A DNA stretch of 64,000 bases, from assembly GCA_017619655.1 (NCBI GenBank), contig JAFZRV010000004.1, positions 1-64,000 of the forward strand, in the 5' to 3' direction. The position numbers and the translations under genes were made by a program. The notes below the pieces were generated by a model. The model saw only the letters and a program-made list of their open reading frames with translations. It ran no database searches and was not told where the DNA came from. Source of the stretch: Bacteroidales bacterium (GTDB lineage: Bacteria; Bacteroidota; Bacteroidia; Bacteroidales; UBA932). Every line of letters starts with the position of its first letter. The stretch's first letter is position 1. Shown in pieces: positions 46,600-55,172 of this stretch.

Positions 46600-47943
46600 T
46601 TATTTTTGATTCCACCAGTGGCAGCGACGGGCCAGGAAAAGGATCAGGAGGGACAGGACGAGGCAGCCCAGCATGAGCCAGAGGCCCGCTCCGGCGGCAA
46701 AGAGGATGGGAACGAAGGTGATGAGCAGGATCTCGACCGGAGCGCAGGGCAGGTAGGCCAGCGCGTAGTCGTCCATGGCGTGGCTCTGCATCTTCGGGTC
46801 GACGATGCGCAGCAGGGCGATGCCCATGGCCATGGTGCCCGTCCACCAGCCCCAGGCGAAGATCGATTTCTCGAACCAGTCCTTGTTGTTGAGCCGGCGG
46901 CCGAACCAGAACACGGTGAAGACGGTCAGCGCGATGCCTGCCACCGTCAGCACGACCAGCGGCATCGCGTATTTCACGACGACGGCCAGCTTGATGGACG
47001 CCACGCCGCAGGCCACCAGCAGGTCGGTGGCCGAGCTGCTGATGCCCACCGTGGTGCGGGGGTCGATGTAGCGCGAGGCGCCCACCGAATTGAAGATGCT
47101 CTTGAACAGGATGCCCACCACGAAGGCGCAGCTGAACACAGGCAGCTCCAGCGCCGGCCAGAGCAGCTTCACGCCCCGGCTCATCAGGTAGCCGCCGAAG
47201 GCCGCCACCATCACCAGCGAGAGATGGAACATGTGCGAATCGATGGAGATGGGCGAGGTGGTGCCCACGGCCGTGGGCTCGCGTTTCTCTTCGGGCAGCA
47301 GGCCGCTGCGGTACTCGTCGGGCAGCGCGTTGAAATCGGCCAGGTAGGAGGTGTGTCCGCGGCGGGTGGCCATCTTGATGAAGAGCAGGCCGCCCAGGAT
47401 GGCCACGATCACGCCGATGGTGGCGGTGGTCATGCCCAGGCTCGCGGCCTCGTCCCAGCCCAGGCCGTCGAAGGCCGAGCCGATGGCGGCCGCCGTGCCG
47501 TGCCCGCCGTAGAAGCCGGTGGGCAGCATCACGCCGAAGGCCGGGTTGAGCTCCGGCCAGATGAGCCGCAGCACCAGCAGGCCGAAGAGGCCCATCACCG
47601 CCCACTGGAAGAGCATGCCGAACTGCGAGAAAGCCCACATGGGGCCCACGCGCCGGGCCACTTCCTTCACCTTGAAACGCGGCGAGGAGAAGGGCAGCGC
47701 GGCGAAGACCACGGCGATAAGGATGGCCGAGTAGGTGCTCACGTTGCTCGAGAGCGGCAGCCAGCCCAGGCCGTTGGGGCCGAAGGCCAGGCCCAGCAGG
47801 CCCGCCAGCAGGCTCGGGGGGATGAACAGGCGCTGGATCAGCCGGACTTTCACCCGGAGCAGCTTCCCGATGAGCAGCAGCCCGCAGATGATGCCTGCAT
47901 CGGAGAACAGCACCCACGGCGTGAAATTTGTAAGGTCGAACAT
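46600..47943 (-). CDS. Sodium/glutamate symporter-like transporter (GltS/ESS family)
   Basis: This 447-residue inner-membrane protein has about ten to twelve helices arranged as two repeats, each with a Gly-rich segment (LLAGLLGLAFGPNGLG; GFYGGHGTAAAIGSAFDGLGW). That second motif is characteristic of GltS, which takes up glutamate with Na+. A cytoplasmic loop around residues 195-235 splits the repeats. ATG 47943 is preferred; a GTG lies one codon earlier. Next downstream is a secreted dipeptidase fusion, so uptake of released amino acids would be a sensible joint role. Confidence 0.85.
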   Translation of the reverse strand: MFDLTNFTPWVLFSDAGIICGLLLIGKLLRVKVRLIQRLFIPPSLLAGLLGLAFGPNGLGWLPLSSNVSTYSAILIAVVFAALPFSSPRFKVKEVARRVGPMWAFSQFGMLFQWAVMGLFGLLVLRLIWPELNPAFGVMLPTGFYGGHGTAAAIGSAFDGLGWDEAASLGMTTATIGVIVAILGGLLFIKMATRRGHTSYLADFNALPDEYRSGLLPEEKREPTAVGTTSPISIDSHMFHLSLVMVAAFGGYLMSRGVKLLWPALELPVFSCAFVVGILFKSIFNSVGASRYIDPRTTVGISSSATDLLVACGVASIKLAVVVKYAMPLVVLTVAGIALTVFTVFWFGRRLNNKDWFEKSIFAWGWWTGTMAMGIALLRIVDPKMQSHAMDDYALAYLPCAPVEILLITFVPILFAAGAGLWLMLGCLVLSLLILFLARRCHWWNQK

Positions 47944-47951
47944 CACTGTTT

Positions 47952-47972
47952 CGGATTAATCCGTAAATTTAC
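47952..47972. promoter_or_regulatory. Overlapping palindromes between divergent genes
   Basis: CGGATTAATCCG (47952-47963) and GTAAATTTAC (47963-47972) are perfect palindromes sharing one base. They fill the middle of the 39-bp gap between the GltS-type gene and the DUF4294 gene, a likely site for a dimeric regulator. Confidence 0.5.
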
Positions 47973-47982
47973 AAAATATTTG

Positions 47983-48651
47983 ATGAAAAAAACAGTCCTG
48001 ATCCTGGCCGCCGCGTTGCTGGCGGCGCTCCTTTCTCCCTCGCTTTCCGCCCAGGACACCCGGCGGGAAGTCAAGGTCATGGAGTATTATGTCAACGGGC
48101 AGGACACCATCTTCATCGACGAACTTCCGCCCGCCGTCATCCACCCGCGCCAGACCATGAACAAGCGCGACTGGGTGAAATACTACAAGCGCGTGCACAA
48201 TTTCAGCAAGGCCTACCCCTACGCCCTGATGATCAGCCAGATCATCAACGAGACCGACAGCCTCTTCGAAGCGGAGCACTACACCCGCCGCCAGCGCGAA
48301 AAGTACCTCAACAAGATGAAGGACCAGCTGCTCAAGGACTTCGAACCCATCTTCCGCAAGCTGACGCTCAAGCAGGGCCTGATGATGATCCGGCTCATCG
48401 ACCGGGAGTGCGGCATGACGCCCTACTACATCCTGAAGAACTACCTGGGCGGCGCGACGGCCAGCTTCTGGCAGGGCGTGGCCAAGCTGTTCAAGGGCAA
48501 CCTCAAGCAGCCCTACGACCGCTTCGGGGAAGACAAGGACCTGGAAGAGCTGGTGGGCTACTGGCAGCGCGGGGAATTCGACAGCCTCTACTGGATGATC
48601 TTCGGGAAGCCGCGTCCCGAGATCATCGTTCCCGAAAGATTTCAGAAATGA
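47983..48651 (+). CDS. DUF4294-like exported protein
   Basis: This 222-residue protein has a clear signal peptide (residues 1-23, ending SLSAQ). The mature protein begins with a short beta-rich stretch (MEYYVNGQDTIFIDELPPAVI), then becomes helical and charged: RDWVKYYKRVHNFSKAYPYAL. This matches DUF4294, a family seen almost only in Bacteroidota and without a known function. ATG 47983 starts the signal peptide cleanly. It ends directly against the convergent lpxH stop with no gap. Confidence 0.8.
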   Translation: MKKTVLILAAALLAALLSPSLSAQDTRREVKVMEYYVNGQDTIFIDELPPAVIHPRQTMNKRDWVKYYKRVHNFSKAYPYALMISQIINETDSLFEAEHYTRRQREKYLNKMKDQLLKDFEPIFRKLTLKQGLMMIRLIDRECGMTPYYILKNYLGGATASFWQGVAKLFKGNLKQPYDRFGEDKDLEELVGYWQRGEFDSLYWMIFGKPRPEIIVPERFQK

Positions 48652-49356
48652 TCAGAGCGTGAGGTAGTTCACGCCCTCCGACCAGTCGCCGATGACGTCG
48701 AGCACGCCGCCGCTCTCCACCTCCATGTGCGCGGGCGAGTGCCAGTGACCGAAGATATAGCGGTCGATATGCTGCCGCTGGCCGAACGCATTGGCGAACT
48801 GATAGATGCCGGACGCGCGGTCGACCTTGATGCCGCGGTCGGGATGGTGTTTCTTGCTCTCGGCCGACCAGGCGTGGGCCAGGCGGAAGACCCAGCGCGG
48901 ATGCACGGCCCGCAGCAGGGCGATCAGCGCGCGGTTACGGAAGAGATGGAACACCACCCAGGACTTGGCGTCCCGGCAGCCCAGGGTGTCGCCGTGGCCG
49001 ATGCAGACCTGCTGGCCCTTGAGTTCCATGACGCGGTAGGGCTCGCGGACGATGTGCACGCCGAGTTCCTGCTCGAAATAGTCGGTGATCCACCAGTCGT
49101 GGTTGCCGCGGAAATACCACACGTCCATGCGTTCCGCCACCTCGGCGATGGCCGCCAGCGCGCGCACGCCGCCCCGGGGCACCACGTCCTTGTAGTCCAC
49201 CCAGAAGTCGAAGATGTCGCCCAGCAGGAACAGCCCTTTCGCGTCGGCAGGAAGGCCCTTGAGGAAATCCACGAAGAGCCGCTCCTTCTCCCCGCCCTTG
49301 TCGGGCAGGCCCAGGTGCAGGTCGCAGACGAAGTAGTATTGTCCGGTATCGGCCAT
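48652..49356 (-). CDS. lpxH: UDP-2,3-diacylglucosamine diphosphatase
   Basis: LpxH splits UDP-2,3-diacylglucosamine to lipid X and UMP in lipid A synthesis, at the cytoplasmic membrane surface. The 234-residue metallophosphatase shows the full motif set: DLHLG (residues 12-16), GDIFDFW, GNHDWW, GHGD and GHWHSP. It lies 14 bp after uppP. lpxK, which acts two steps later in the same pathway, is at 59 kb. Confidence 0.93.
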   Translation of the reverse strand: MADTGQYYFVCDLHLGLPDKGGEKERLFVDFLKGLPADAKGLFLLGDIFDFWVDYKDVVPRGGVRALAAIAEVAERMDVWYFRGNHDWWITDYFEQELGVHIVREPYRVMELKGQQVCIGHGDTLGCRDAKSWVVFHLFRNRALIALLRAVHPRWVFRLAHAWSAESKKHHPDRGIKVDRASGIYQFANAFGQRQHIDRYIFGHWHSPAHMEVESGGVLDVIGDWSEGVNYLTL

Positions 49357-49370
49357 GGGTCGGTATCAGA

Positions 49371-50171
49371 TTACAGGCTGAAAAGTATGCAGGCCAGGCC
49401 CACCGCGGCGCAGTACAGGGCGAACCAGTGCAGCCGCACCTTGCGGACCATGGCGATCATTACCTTGCAGGCGAAGAGGCCCGACACGAAGGCGGCGGCG
49501 AAGCCGAGCAGCAGCGGCAGCGCGCCCACCGTGCTCTGCGAGAACTCACCGCCTGCCACGTCGAGGAAGGCCTCGCCGAGGATGGGGACAATCACCATCA
49601 GGAAGGAGAAACGGGTGACCTCGTCTTTCTTGACGCCGCACAGCAGGCCCGTCGCAATGGTGGAACCGCTGCGCGACAAGCCGGGGATGACGGCGAAGGC
49701 CTGCGCCACGCCCATCCAGAGCGCCGAGCGCCAGCTGACCTGGCCGCCCTCGTCGCCCGCCGCGGCGCGCCGCAGCGTCATCATCTCCGAGAAGAAGAGC
49801 AGACCCGAGGTCAGGACCAGGGCGCCGCCGACCACGACGAGTCCTTCGCCGAAGAGCGCCTCGACCTGGTCTTTGAAGAACATGCCCACGACGAACACGG
49901 GGACCATCGAGAGCACGAGCAGCAGGATGTAGCGGGTCTCGGGGTTCCACTGGAAGCGGAAAAGCCCCTGCAGGAGCTTGACGATGTCTTTCCAGAAAAC
50001 GACGAGGGTGGCCAGCACCGTGGCGGCATGCACCGCCACCTCGAAACTGAGGTCGGCGGTCTCGATGCCGAACAGGGCCTTGCCGATGGCCAGGTGGCCG
50101 CTGCTGCTCACGGGCAGGAATTCCGTCAGGCCCTGGATCAGGCCCAGGACAATGGCTTCGATCCAGCTCAT
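49371..50171 (-). CDS. uppP: Undecaprenyl-diphosphatase
   Basis: UppP (BacA) recycles the lipid carrier of peptidoglycan synthesis by removing a phosphate from undecaprenyl diphosphate. The 266-residue membrane protein has both family signatures: GLTEFLPVSSSGHLAIG (residues 14-30) and PGLSRSGSTIATGL near 165. It lies three bases after the DUF3098 gene in the ftsX-DUF3098-uppP order typical of Bacteroidota. Confidence 0.96.
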   Translation of the reverse strand: MSWIEAIVLGLIQGLTEFLPVSSSGHLAIGKALFGIETADLSFEVAVHAATVLATLVVFWKDIVKLLQGLFRFQWNPETRYILLLVLSMVPVFVVGMFFKDQVEALFGEGLVVVGGALVLTSGLLFFSEMMTLRRAAAGDEGGQVSWRSALWMGVAQAFAVIPGLSRSGSTIATGLLCGVKKDEVTRFSFLMVIVPILGEAFLDVAGGEFSQSTVGALPLLLGFAAAFVSGLFACKVMIAMVRKVRLHWFALYCAAVGLACILFSL

Positions 50172-50174
50172 CGC

Positions 50175-50411
50175 CTATTCCGCTTCGTTGTCGTTGCGGG
50201 GCTTGCGCATGATGCCCCAGATGATGACGCCGATGCCAATGCAGATGCACACCGGCGCGACGGTGATGCGGCGGGCGCTGAACATCGCGGGATTGAACAC
50301 GTTCGGGTCGGACGAGCCGCCGCCGAGCATCAGAACGAAACCGAGCACCATCACGAGCAGGCCGATGCCGATGATGATCACATTTTTGGAAGGCATGGAA
50401 AAGTTTGCCAT
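50175..50411 (-). CDS. DUF3098 small membrane protein
   Basis: This 78-residue protein has two membrane helices (about 10-30 and 50-68) joined by a short loop with FNPAMFSARRITVAP. This matches DUF3098, a family regularly found between ftsX and uppP in Bacteroidota. The function is unknown; the context points to the cell envelope or division. It starts 16 bp after ftsX. Confidence 0.85.
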   Translation of the reverse strand: MANFSMPSKNVIIIGIGLLVMVLGFVLMLGGGSSDPNVFNPAMFSARRITVAPVCICIGIGVIIWGIMRKPRNDNEAE

Positions 50412-50427
50412 GGAATGTCGTATAAAG

Positions 50428-51306
50428 CTAATAATATAAATCGTCTTTGCTGCTGAACGCCACGCGGTTGACCACCAGCAGGGTCGAGATCACGCAGATC
50501 AGGACTCCCACCACGACGGTCCCGGCCAGCACGGCCCAGACGAGCCGCATGTCGAGGATCATGTTCAGCAATTCGGAGTCCTTGCTCAGGTAGCGGATCA
50601 CGCCGTAGAGGATGCCCGCGGCGATCAGGCCCGCCACGGCCCCCTGCACCGCCGCCTGCCGCAGGAAGGGCCGCGCGATGAAGGAGCGTTTGGCGCCCAC
50701 CAGGCTCATGGTGTAGATGGTGAAGCGGCGCGCGTAGAGGTTGAGCCGCACCGTGTTGTTGATCAGCGCGAAGGAAATGACCAGCAGGAGCACGATCACC
50801 ACGCCCAGGACCAGGCTGATGCTGCGGAGATTGGTATTGAGGCGCTCCACCAGGGTCTCCTGGTAGACCACCTCCTCCACATGCCGGTTCGCGAGCAGCT
50901 GGGCCTTCACCCAGTCGAGCGAGTCTTTGGTGATATAGTCGCCGTTGAGCTTCAGGTCGATCGAGATGGGGATCGGCGAGCTGTTGAACACCGAGAGGAA
51001 ATCGTCGCCCAGCAGGCTTTTCATTTCTTCGGCGCCCTCTTCCTTCGAGATGAAGCGGCTTTCCCGGACATAAGGCCGTTGGGCCAGGTCTTCGGCCAGC
51101 GCGCGCCCCTCCTTCTCGGAAGTGGACTGCTTCAGCATGACCGACACCGACATGTTCTCCTTGAACCAGCGGGCCAGGCCCCCTGCGTTCACGGCGAAAA
51201 CGGCGGCCGCCGCCATCAGCACCAGCACCAGGGAAATGCTGATGACCGAGGTGACGTAGGAACGGATCAACCGCTTGTGTACTATATTTTTACCTTTGCT
51301 GGCCAT
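50428..51306 (-). CDS. ftsX: Cell division protein FtsX (permease-like)
   Basis: FtsX is the membrane half of the FtsEX complex, which controls wall hydrolases during division. The 292-residue protein has one N-terminal helix (residues 20-42), an extracellular domain with VSVMLKQSTSEKEG, and three C-terminal helices ending near residue 285. Within the MacB-like core is ISFALINNTVRLNLYARRFTI. ftsE is not adjacent. ATG 51306 is chosen over the upstream in-frame start. Possible targets are M23 enzymes such as the one at 14.9 kb. Confidence 0.92.
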   Translation of the reverse strand: MASKGKNIVHKRLIRSYVTSVISISLVLVLMAAAAVFAVNAGGLARWFKENMSVSVMLKQSTSEKEGRALAEDLAQRPYVRESRFISKEEGAEEMKSLLGDDFLSVFNSSPIPISIDLKLNGDYITKDSLDWVKAQLLANRHVEEVVYQETLVERLNTNLRSISLVLGVVIVLLLVISFALINNTVRLNLYARRFTIYTMSLVGAKRSFIARPFLRQAAVQGAVAGLIAAGILYGVIRYLSKDSELLNMILDMRLVWAVLAGTVVVGVLICVISTLLVVNRVAFSSKDDLYY

Positions 51307-51321
51307 TTTCGGGACTGCTTG

Positions 51322-51352
51322 CAAAGATAATCAATTTTTTTTGTTACCTTTG
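51322..51352. promoter_or_regulatory. Divergent -7 boxes for ftsX and the GT5-like gene
   Basis: TATCTTTG on the minus strand (51322-51329) and TACCTTTG on the plus strand (51345-51352) match the -7 consensus. For the plus strand a TTG at 51319-51321 lies 23 bp upstream, slightly long. Confidence 0.5.
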
Positions 51353-51382
51353 TATCGAATTTGCCTTAAAACGACTTTGAAG

Positions 51383-52207
51383 ATGGAAGAACCCGTAAGA
51401 GTACTGTTCGTAAACTCCGAGATCTTCCCCTATATGCCTGAAACAGACATATCTGTGCTGGGCCGGTATCTACCGCAGGGGATCCAGGAGGGCGGCAAGG
51501 AGATCCGCTCCTTCATGCCGCGCTACGGCACGATCAACGAACGCCGCAACCAGCTGCACGAGGTCATCCGGCTCTCCGGCATGAACCTCATCATCAACAA
51601 CGCCGACCGGCCGCTGGTCATCAAGGTTTCCTCCATCTCATCCGCCCGGATGCAGGTCTACTTCATCGACAACGAAGACTACTTCCATCGCAAATTCATC
51701 TACCAGGACGCTGAAGGCAAAGATTTCAAGGATAACGACGAACGGGCCATCTTTTTCGCCCGGGGCGTGCTCGAGACCGTCAAGAAACTCCGCTGGAAAC
51801 CGGACATCGTGCACTGCCAGGGCTGGATCTCCCACTTCCTGCCCGTCTATCTGAAGAAAGTCTACCACGACGACCCCATCTTCACCGAGGCCAAGGTGGT
51901 GCTCTCGCTCTACAACGAGATGCTCGACACCCGCCTGAGCGACAACGTGGTCGACAAGGTGGTCACCGGCAGCCTGGTGGCGGACGACGTGGCCGTGCTC
52001 GCCGATCCCGCTGGCATAAATCTTGCGAAGTTGGCCATCCAGTATGCCGACGGCGTGATCGCCGGTGTTCCGGAGATCGACCCGCGCCTGATGGACGCCG
52101 CCCGGAAGCAGGGACTTCCCGTCCTGCCCTACGTGCCCGTCAGCAAGGAGGGCGGACCCTACGTCCAGGCATATGACCAATTTTATGACGACCTGTTAAA
52201 AAGATAA
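51383..52207 (+). CDS. GT5 (glycogen/starch synthase) N-terminal domain protein
   Basis: This 274-residue protein resembles only the N-terminal half of glycogen synthase: VLFVNSEIFPYMPE at the start, FMPRYGTINERRNQ, and the PDIVHCQGWISHFLPVYLK block. The ADP-glucose-binding K-T-G-G-L motif expected after the first strand is replaced by ETDISVL, and the entire C-terminal domain is missing, so synthase activity is doubtful. Such stand-alone proteins, followed by a DUF4270 lipoprotein as here, are widespread in Bacteroidota. The downstream gene starts 9 bp after its stop. Confidence 0.82.
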   Translation: MEEPVRVLFVNSEIFPYMPETDISVLGRYLPQGIQEGGKEIRSFMPRYGTINERRNQLHEVIRLSGMNLIINNADRPLVIKVSSISSARMQVYFIDNEDYFHRKFIYQDAEGKDFKDNDERAIFFARGVLETVKKLRWKPDIVHCQGWISHFLPVYLKKVYHDDPIFTEAKVVLSLYNEMLDTRLSDNVVDKVVTGSLVADDVAVLADPAGINLAKLAIQYADGVIAGVPEIDPRLMDAARKQGLPVLPYVPVSKEGGPYVQAYDQFYDDLLKR

Positions 52208-52216
52208 GCGATAGAG

Positions 52217-53575
52217 ATGAAAAAAACAGGGGTTTCCTACGGACTCGCAGCCCTGCTGACCTTGTCCTGCCTCGTTTCCTGCATTACCAAAGACTATACC
52301 CTCGGCTCCGCCCTGGTTCCTTCCAACCAGGATATCAGCATCCAGACCGCCACGTTCGACCTGCCCGTCGCCCTCAAGATGGCCGACAGCCTGCAGACCG
52401 CCGTGGGCCAGAGCGCCACGATCGGCGCCATCCGGACGGAACGCTACGGCCTGTACCACAGCGACGCCGCCATGGCCGTGACGGCTGGCAACGACTCCAT
52501 CGTCTGGGGCAAGGATCCCAGCGTCGTCAACCTCAAGCTGACGCTCTACATCGATACCGCCATGGTCGTCAATGCCGGGGAGCGCTACATTCCGCAGAAC
52601 CTGTACGTGCACCGGCTGAAAGTCCGGCTCGACTCCACGCTGATCTTCAACAACAGCCTCACGGCCGCCGACTACGACCCGGAAGTCCTTTCGCGGGGCG
52701 GCTTGGTGTTTGACGGCGGTTCCAGCTACGGCGTGGAACTCGACCCGAAGGTGGGCGAAGAGCTCCTGAAGATCCCCATGGAGACGCTCGACGACGACGA
52801 GGCCTTCATGAACGTGTTCAAGGGCCTGTACATCCGCTGCGACGATCCGGTGGAAGGAAAGGAAGGCGGACGCCTCAACACCTTCGACCTCACCTCCTCG
52901 TACATGGCCATCACGTACGACTATACGGACGACGACGGCAACCGTCGCCGCGGGGTCCAGAACTTCACGCTGGGCGAATACTACAGCGTCAACATCTGCT
53001 CGTCCGGCGCCCGCTACCTGGAGCAGCCCCTGGCCGCTGACGCCCTCTACATGGAAGGCATCTGCGGCATCAAGCCGCATATCAGTGCCGCCACGCTCCG
53101 CAGCATGCTCGACGACTTCGCAGCCGCCCAACAGGTCGACATCGACCGCATCCTCATCGCCAAGGCCATCCTGGTCTTCCCCTTCGAATACAACGGCGAC
53201 TACAAGCAGTTCGACGCTTACGCCCCCACGCTGTACGCGTGCCAGCGGGTGAAGGCCAGCTCCGACAGCCTGATCCGCTTCTCGCCCCTCGACGAGATCC
53301 AGGACGAAACCCTCGAATCGGGCGCCATCGACCGGGCCAACCTCACCTACACGACCAACATCAGCCAGTATCTCCAGAAGCTCCTGTCCCGCACCCCCGG
53401 CAGCATCACCGCCGACGACGACCTCTGGATCATGCCGACCCTGAGCGTGTATAACTCCTACACGTCGGCGACCTACTACTACGCAGACTATCTCTACTAC
53501 TCGCAGAGCCTGCTCAACGGCACGGCAGACGCCCGTCACCCCGTGTTGAAGCTGACGTACGCAATCCTGAAATAA
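52217..53575 (+). CDS. DUF4270-like lipoprotein
   Basis: This 452-residue protein has a lipoprotein signal ending at Cys22 (LVSC), so it should be anchored in the membrane facing the periplasm or surface. The mature part is beta-rich and hydrophilic. It has the DUF4270 features: an early YTLGSALVPSNQDISIQTATF and a late DARHPVLKLTY. Function is unknown. It follows the GT5-like gene in an arrangement common in Bacteroidota. It ends seven bases from the convergent fabF stop. Confidence 0.83.
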   Translation: MKKTGVSYGLAALLTLSCLVSCITKDYTLGSALVPSNQDISIQTATFDLPVALKMADSLQTAVGQSATIGAIRTERYGLYHSDAAMAVTAGNDSIVWGKDPSVVNLKLTLYIDTAMVVNAGERYIPQNLYVHRLKVRLDSTLIFNNSLTAADYDPEVLSRGGLVFDGGSSYGVELDPKVGEELLKIPMETLDDDEAFMNVFKGLYIRCDDPVEGKEGGRLNTFDLTSSYMAITYDYTDDDGNRRRGVQNFTLGEYYSVNICSSGARYLEQPLAADALYMEGICGIKPHISAATLRSMLDDFAAAQQVDIDRILIAKAILVFPFEYNGDYKQFDAYAPTLYACQRVKASSDSLIRFSPLDEIQDETLESGAIDRANLTYTTNISQYLQKLLSRTPGSITADDDLWIMPTLSVYNSYTSATYYYADYLYYSQSLLNGTADARHPVLKLTYAILK

Positions 53576-53581
53576 ATTGGC

Positions 53582-54832
53582 TTAAAGGGCCCGGAAAGCC
53601 AGGCAGGCGTTCTGCCCGCCGAAGCCGAAGTTGTTGCTGATGGCCACCCGGACCTTGCGCTCCTGGCGTTCGTTGAGCGTCAGGTTGAGCCGGTAGTCGA
53701 TCTGCGGGTCTTCGTGCTGGAAATTGATGGTCGGCGGAATCACGCCGTCCTGGATGGCATGGATGCAGGCCAGGGCCTCGACGGCACCGGCGGCACCCAT
53801 CATGTGTCCGGTCATGGACTTGGTGGAGCTGATGTTCACCCGGTAAGCCGCGTCGCCGAAGACGCGCTGGATGGCCCGGAGCTCGGCCAGGTCGCCCAGC
53901 GGCGTAGAGGTGCCGTGGGCATTGATGTAATCGACGTCCGAAGGGTTCAGCTTCGCTTCGCGGAGCGCCAGCTCCATGGCGTCGCCCGCACTCTCGCCGT
54001 CCTCGCGCGGCGCCGTGATGTGCCAGGCGTCGCAGGTCATGCCGAAGCCGGCGATCTCGCAGTAGATGTGCGCGCCGCGGCGCAGCGCATGCTCGTATTC
54101 CTCCACCAGCAGGATGGCCGCGCCTTCCCCCATCACGAAGCCGTCGCGCGTCGCGTCGAAGGGGCGCGAAGCGGTGCGGTATTCCGCATTGTTGGTGGAC
54201 AGGGCGTGGGCCGCGTTGAAACCGCCGATGCCGGGAATGGAGATCGGAGCCTCCGTGCCGCCCGAAACCATGATGTCGGCACGGCCCAGCTGAATCTGGG
54301 ACGCCGCCGTCAGGATGGCATGGGCCGAGGTGGCGCAGGCCGAGGACACGCCGAAATTGGGGCCGCGGAAGCCGTACTTGAGGGCGATATGGCCCGACGC
54401 GATGTTCGTGATGAACTTGGGGACCAGGAAAGGGCTGAAACGCGGATACTCTTCGTTTTCGAAGAAAGAGCGCATTTCATCGGTGAAGGTGTGGATGCCG
54501 CCGACGCCCGAGCCGACGACAACGCCGATCCGCCGAAGGTCGGTCTTGGACAAGTCCAGCTGGCTGTCCTTGACCGCCTCGGCAGCGGCTATCATCGCAT
54601 ATTGTGTAAAAGGATCGGTCCGACGCGCTTCCTTGCGGTCGTAGACCTCGGGGAATCCTTCCGGATCGAAGTCCGGAATCTCACATGCGAATTGCGTTTT
54701 GAAACGGGATGCGTCGAACCGGCTGATCAGATTGGCGCCACTGACGCCCAGGTCCAGATTGTGGAAATACTCCGGAACATTCTTGCCCAGAGGATTGATC
54801 GTGCCGATGCCTGTGATGACGACCCGCTTCAC
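53582..54832 (-). CDS. fabF: 3-oxoacyl-ACP synthase II
   Basis: FabF extends fatty acids by condensing malonyl-ACP with acyl-ACP. The 416-residue thiolase-fold enzyme has catalytic Cys166 (GVSSACATSAH), the first His in NAHGTSTPLGD and the second in STKSMTGHMMGAAG. It lies five bases after acpP, whose product carries its substrates. This acpP-fabF pairing is normal; fabD/G are not nearby. Confidence 0.97.
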   Translation of the reverse strand: MKRVVITGIGTINPLGKNVPEYFHNLDLGVSGANLISRFDASRFKTQFACEIPDFDPEGFPEVYDRKEARRTDPFTQYAMIAAAEAVKDSQLDLSKTDLRRIGVVVGSGVGGIHTFTDEMRSFFENEEYPRFSPFLVPKFITNIASGHIALKYGFRGPNFGVSSACATSAHAILTAASQIQLGRADIMVSGGTEAPISIPGIGGFNAAHALSTNNAEYRTASRPFDATRDGFVMGEGAAILLVEEYEHALRRGAHIYCEIAGFGMTCDAWHITAPREDGESAGDAMELALREAKLNPSDVDYINAHGTSTPLGDLAELRAIQRVFGDAAYRVNISSTKSMTGHMMGAAGAVEALACIHAIQDGVIPPTINFQHEDPQIDYRLNLTLNERQERKVRVAISNNFGFGGQNACLAFRAL

Positions 54833-54837
54833 CCGTC

Positions 54838-55074
54838 TTACTGAACGTTGGCCTGGATATAGTCGATAGCGTCCTGAACGGTCGAGATTTTCTCGGCAAC
54901 GTCGTCGGGGATGGTGATGTTGAATTCTTTCTCGAATTCCATGATCAGCTCGACGGTATCGAGCGAATCGGCGCCAAGATCGTTCTTGAAGCTGGCGGTC
55001 GGGGTTACTTCCGTCTCCTCTGCACCCAATTTATAGACGATGATCGAGATGACTTTCGAAGCAATATCTTCCAT
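54838..55074 (-). CDS. acpP: Acyl carrier protein
   Basis: AcpP carries growing acyl chains on a 4'-phosphopantetheine arm. The 78-residue acidic four-helix protein has the attachment serine Ser37 in [12 protein letters not shown]. It leads the acpP-fabF unit and is divergent from kbl. Confidence 0.98.
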   Translation of the reverse strand: MEDIASKVISIIVYKLGAEETEVTPTASFKNDLGADSLDTVELIMEFEKEFNITIPDDVAEKISTVQDAIDYIQANVQ

Positions 55075-55105
55075 AATGATACGGTTTTGGTTATAGTATA
55101 TTTTG

Positions 55106-55137
55106 CAAAGTAAGTAATTTTTGCCGAAAAACCCAAA
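55106..55137 (-). promoter_or_regulatory. Promoter of acpP-fabF
   Basis: On the minus strand TTTG (55134-55137) and TTACTTTG (55106-55113) are 20 bp apart. The -7 box differs from TAnnTTTG at one position. It interleaves with the opposite promoter of kbl. Confidence 0.6.
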
Positions 55138-55151
55138 TTTTCATATATTTG
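55120..55151 (+). promoter_or_regulatory. Promoter of kbl
   Basis: TTTG (55120-55123), 20 bp, TATATTTG (55144-55151): an exact match to the Bacteroidota promoter. The kbl ATG is 22 bases downstream. Confidence 0.8.
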
Positions 55152-55172
55152 TCATACTGAAAACAATCCACT

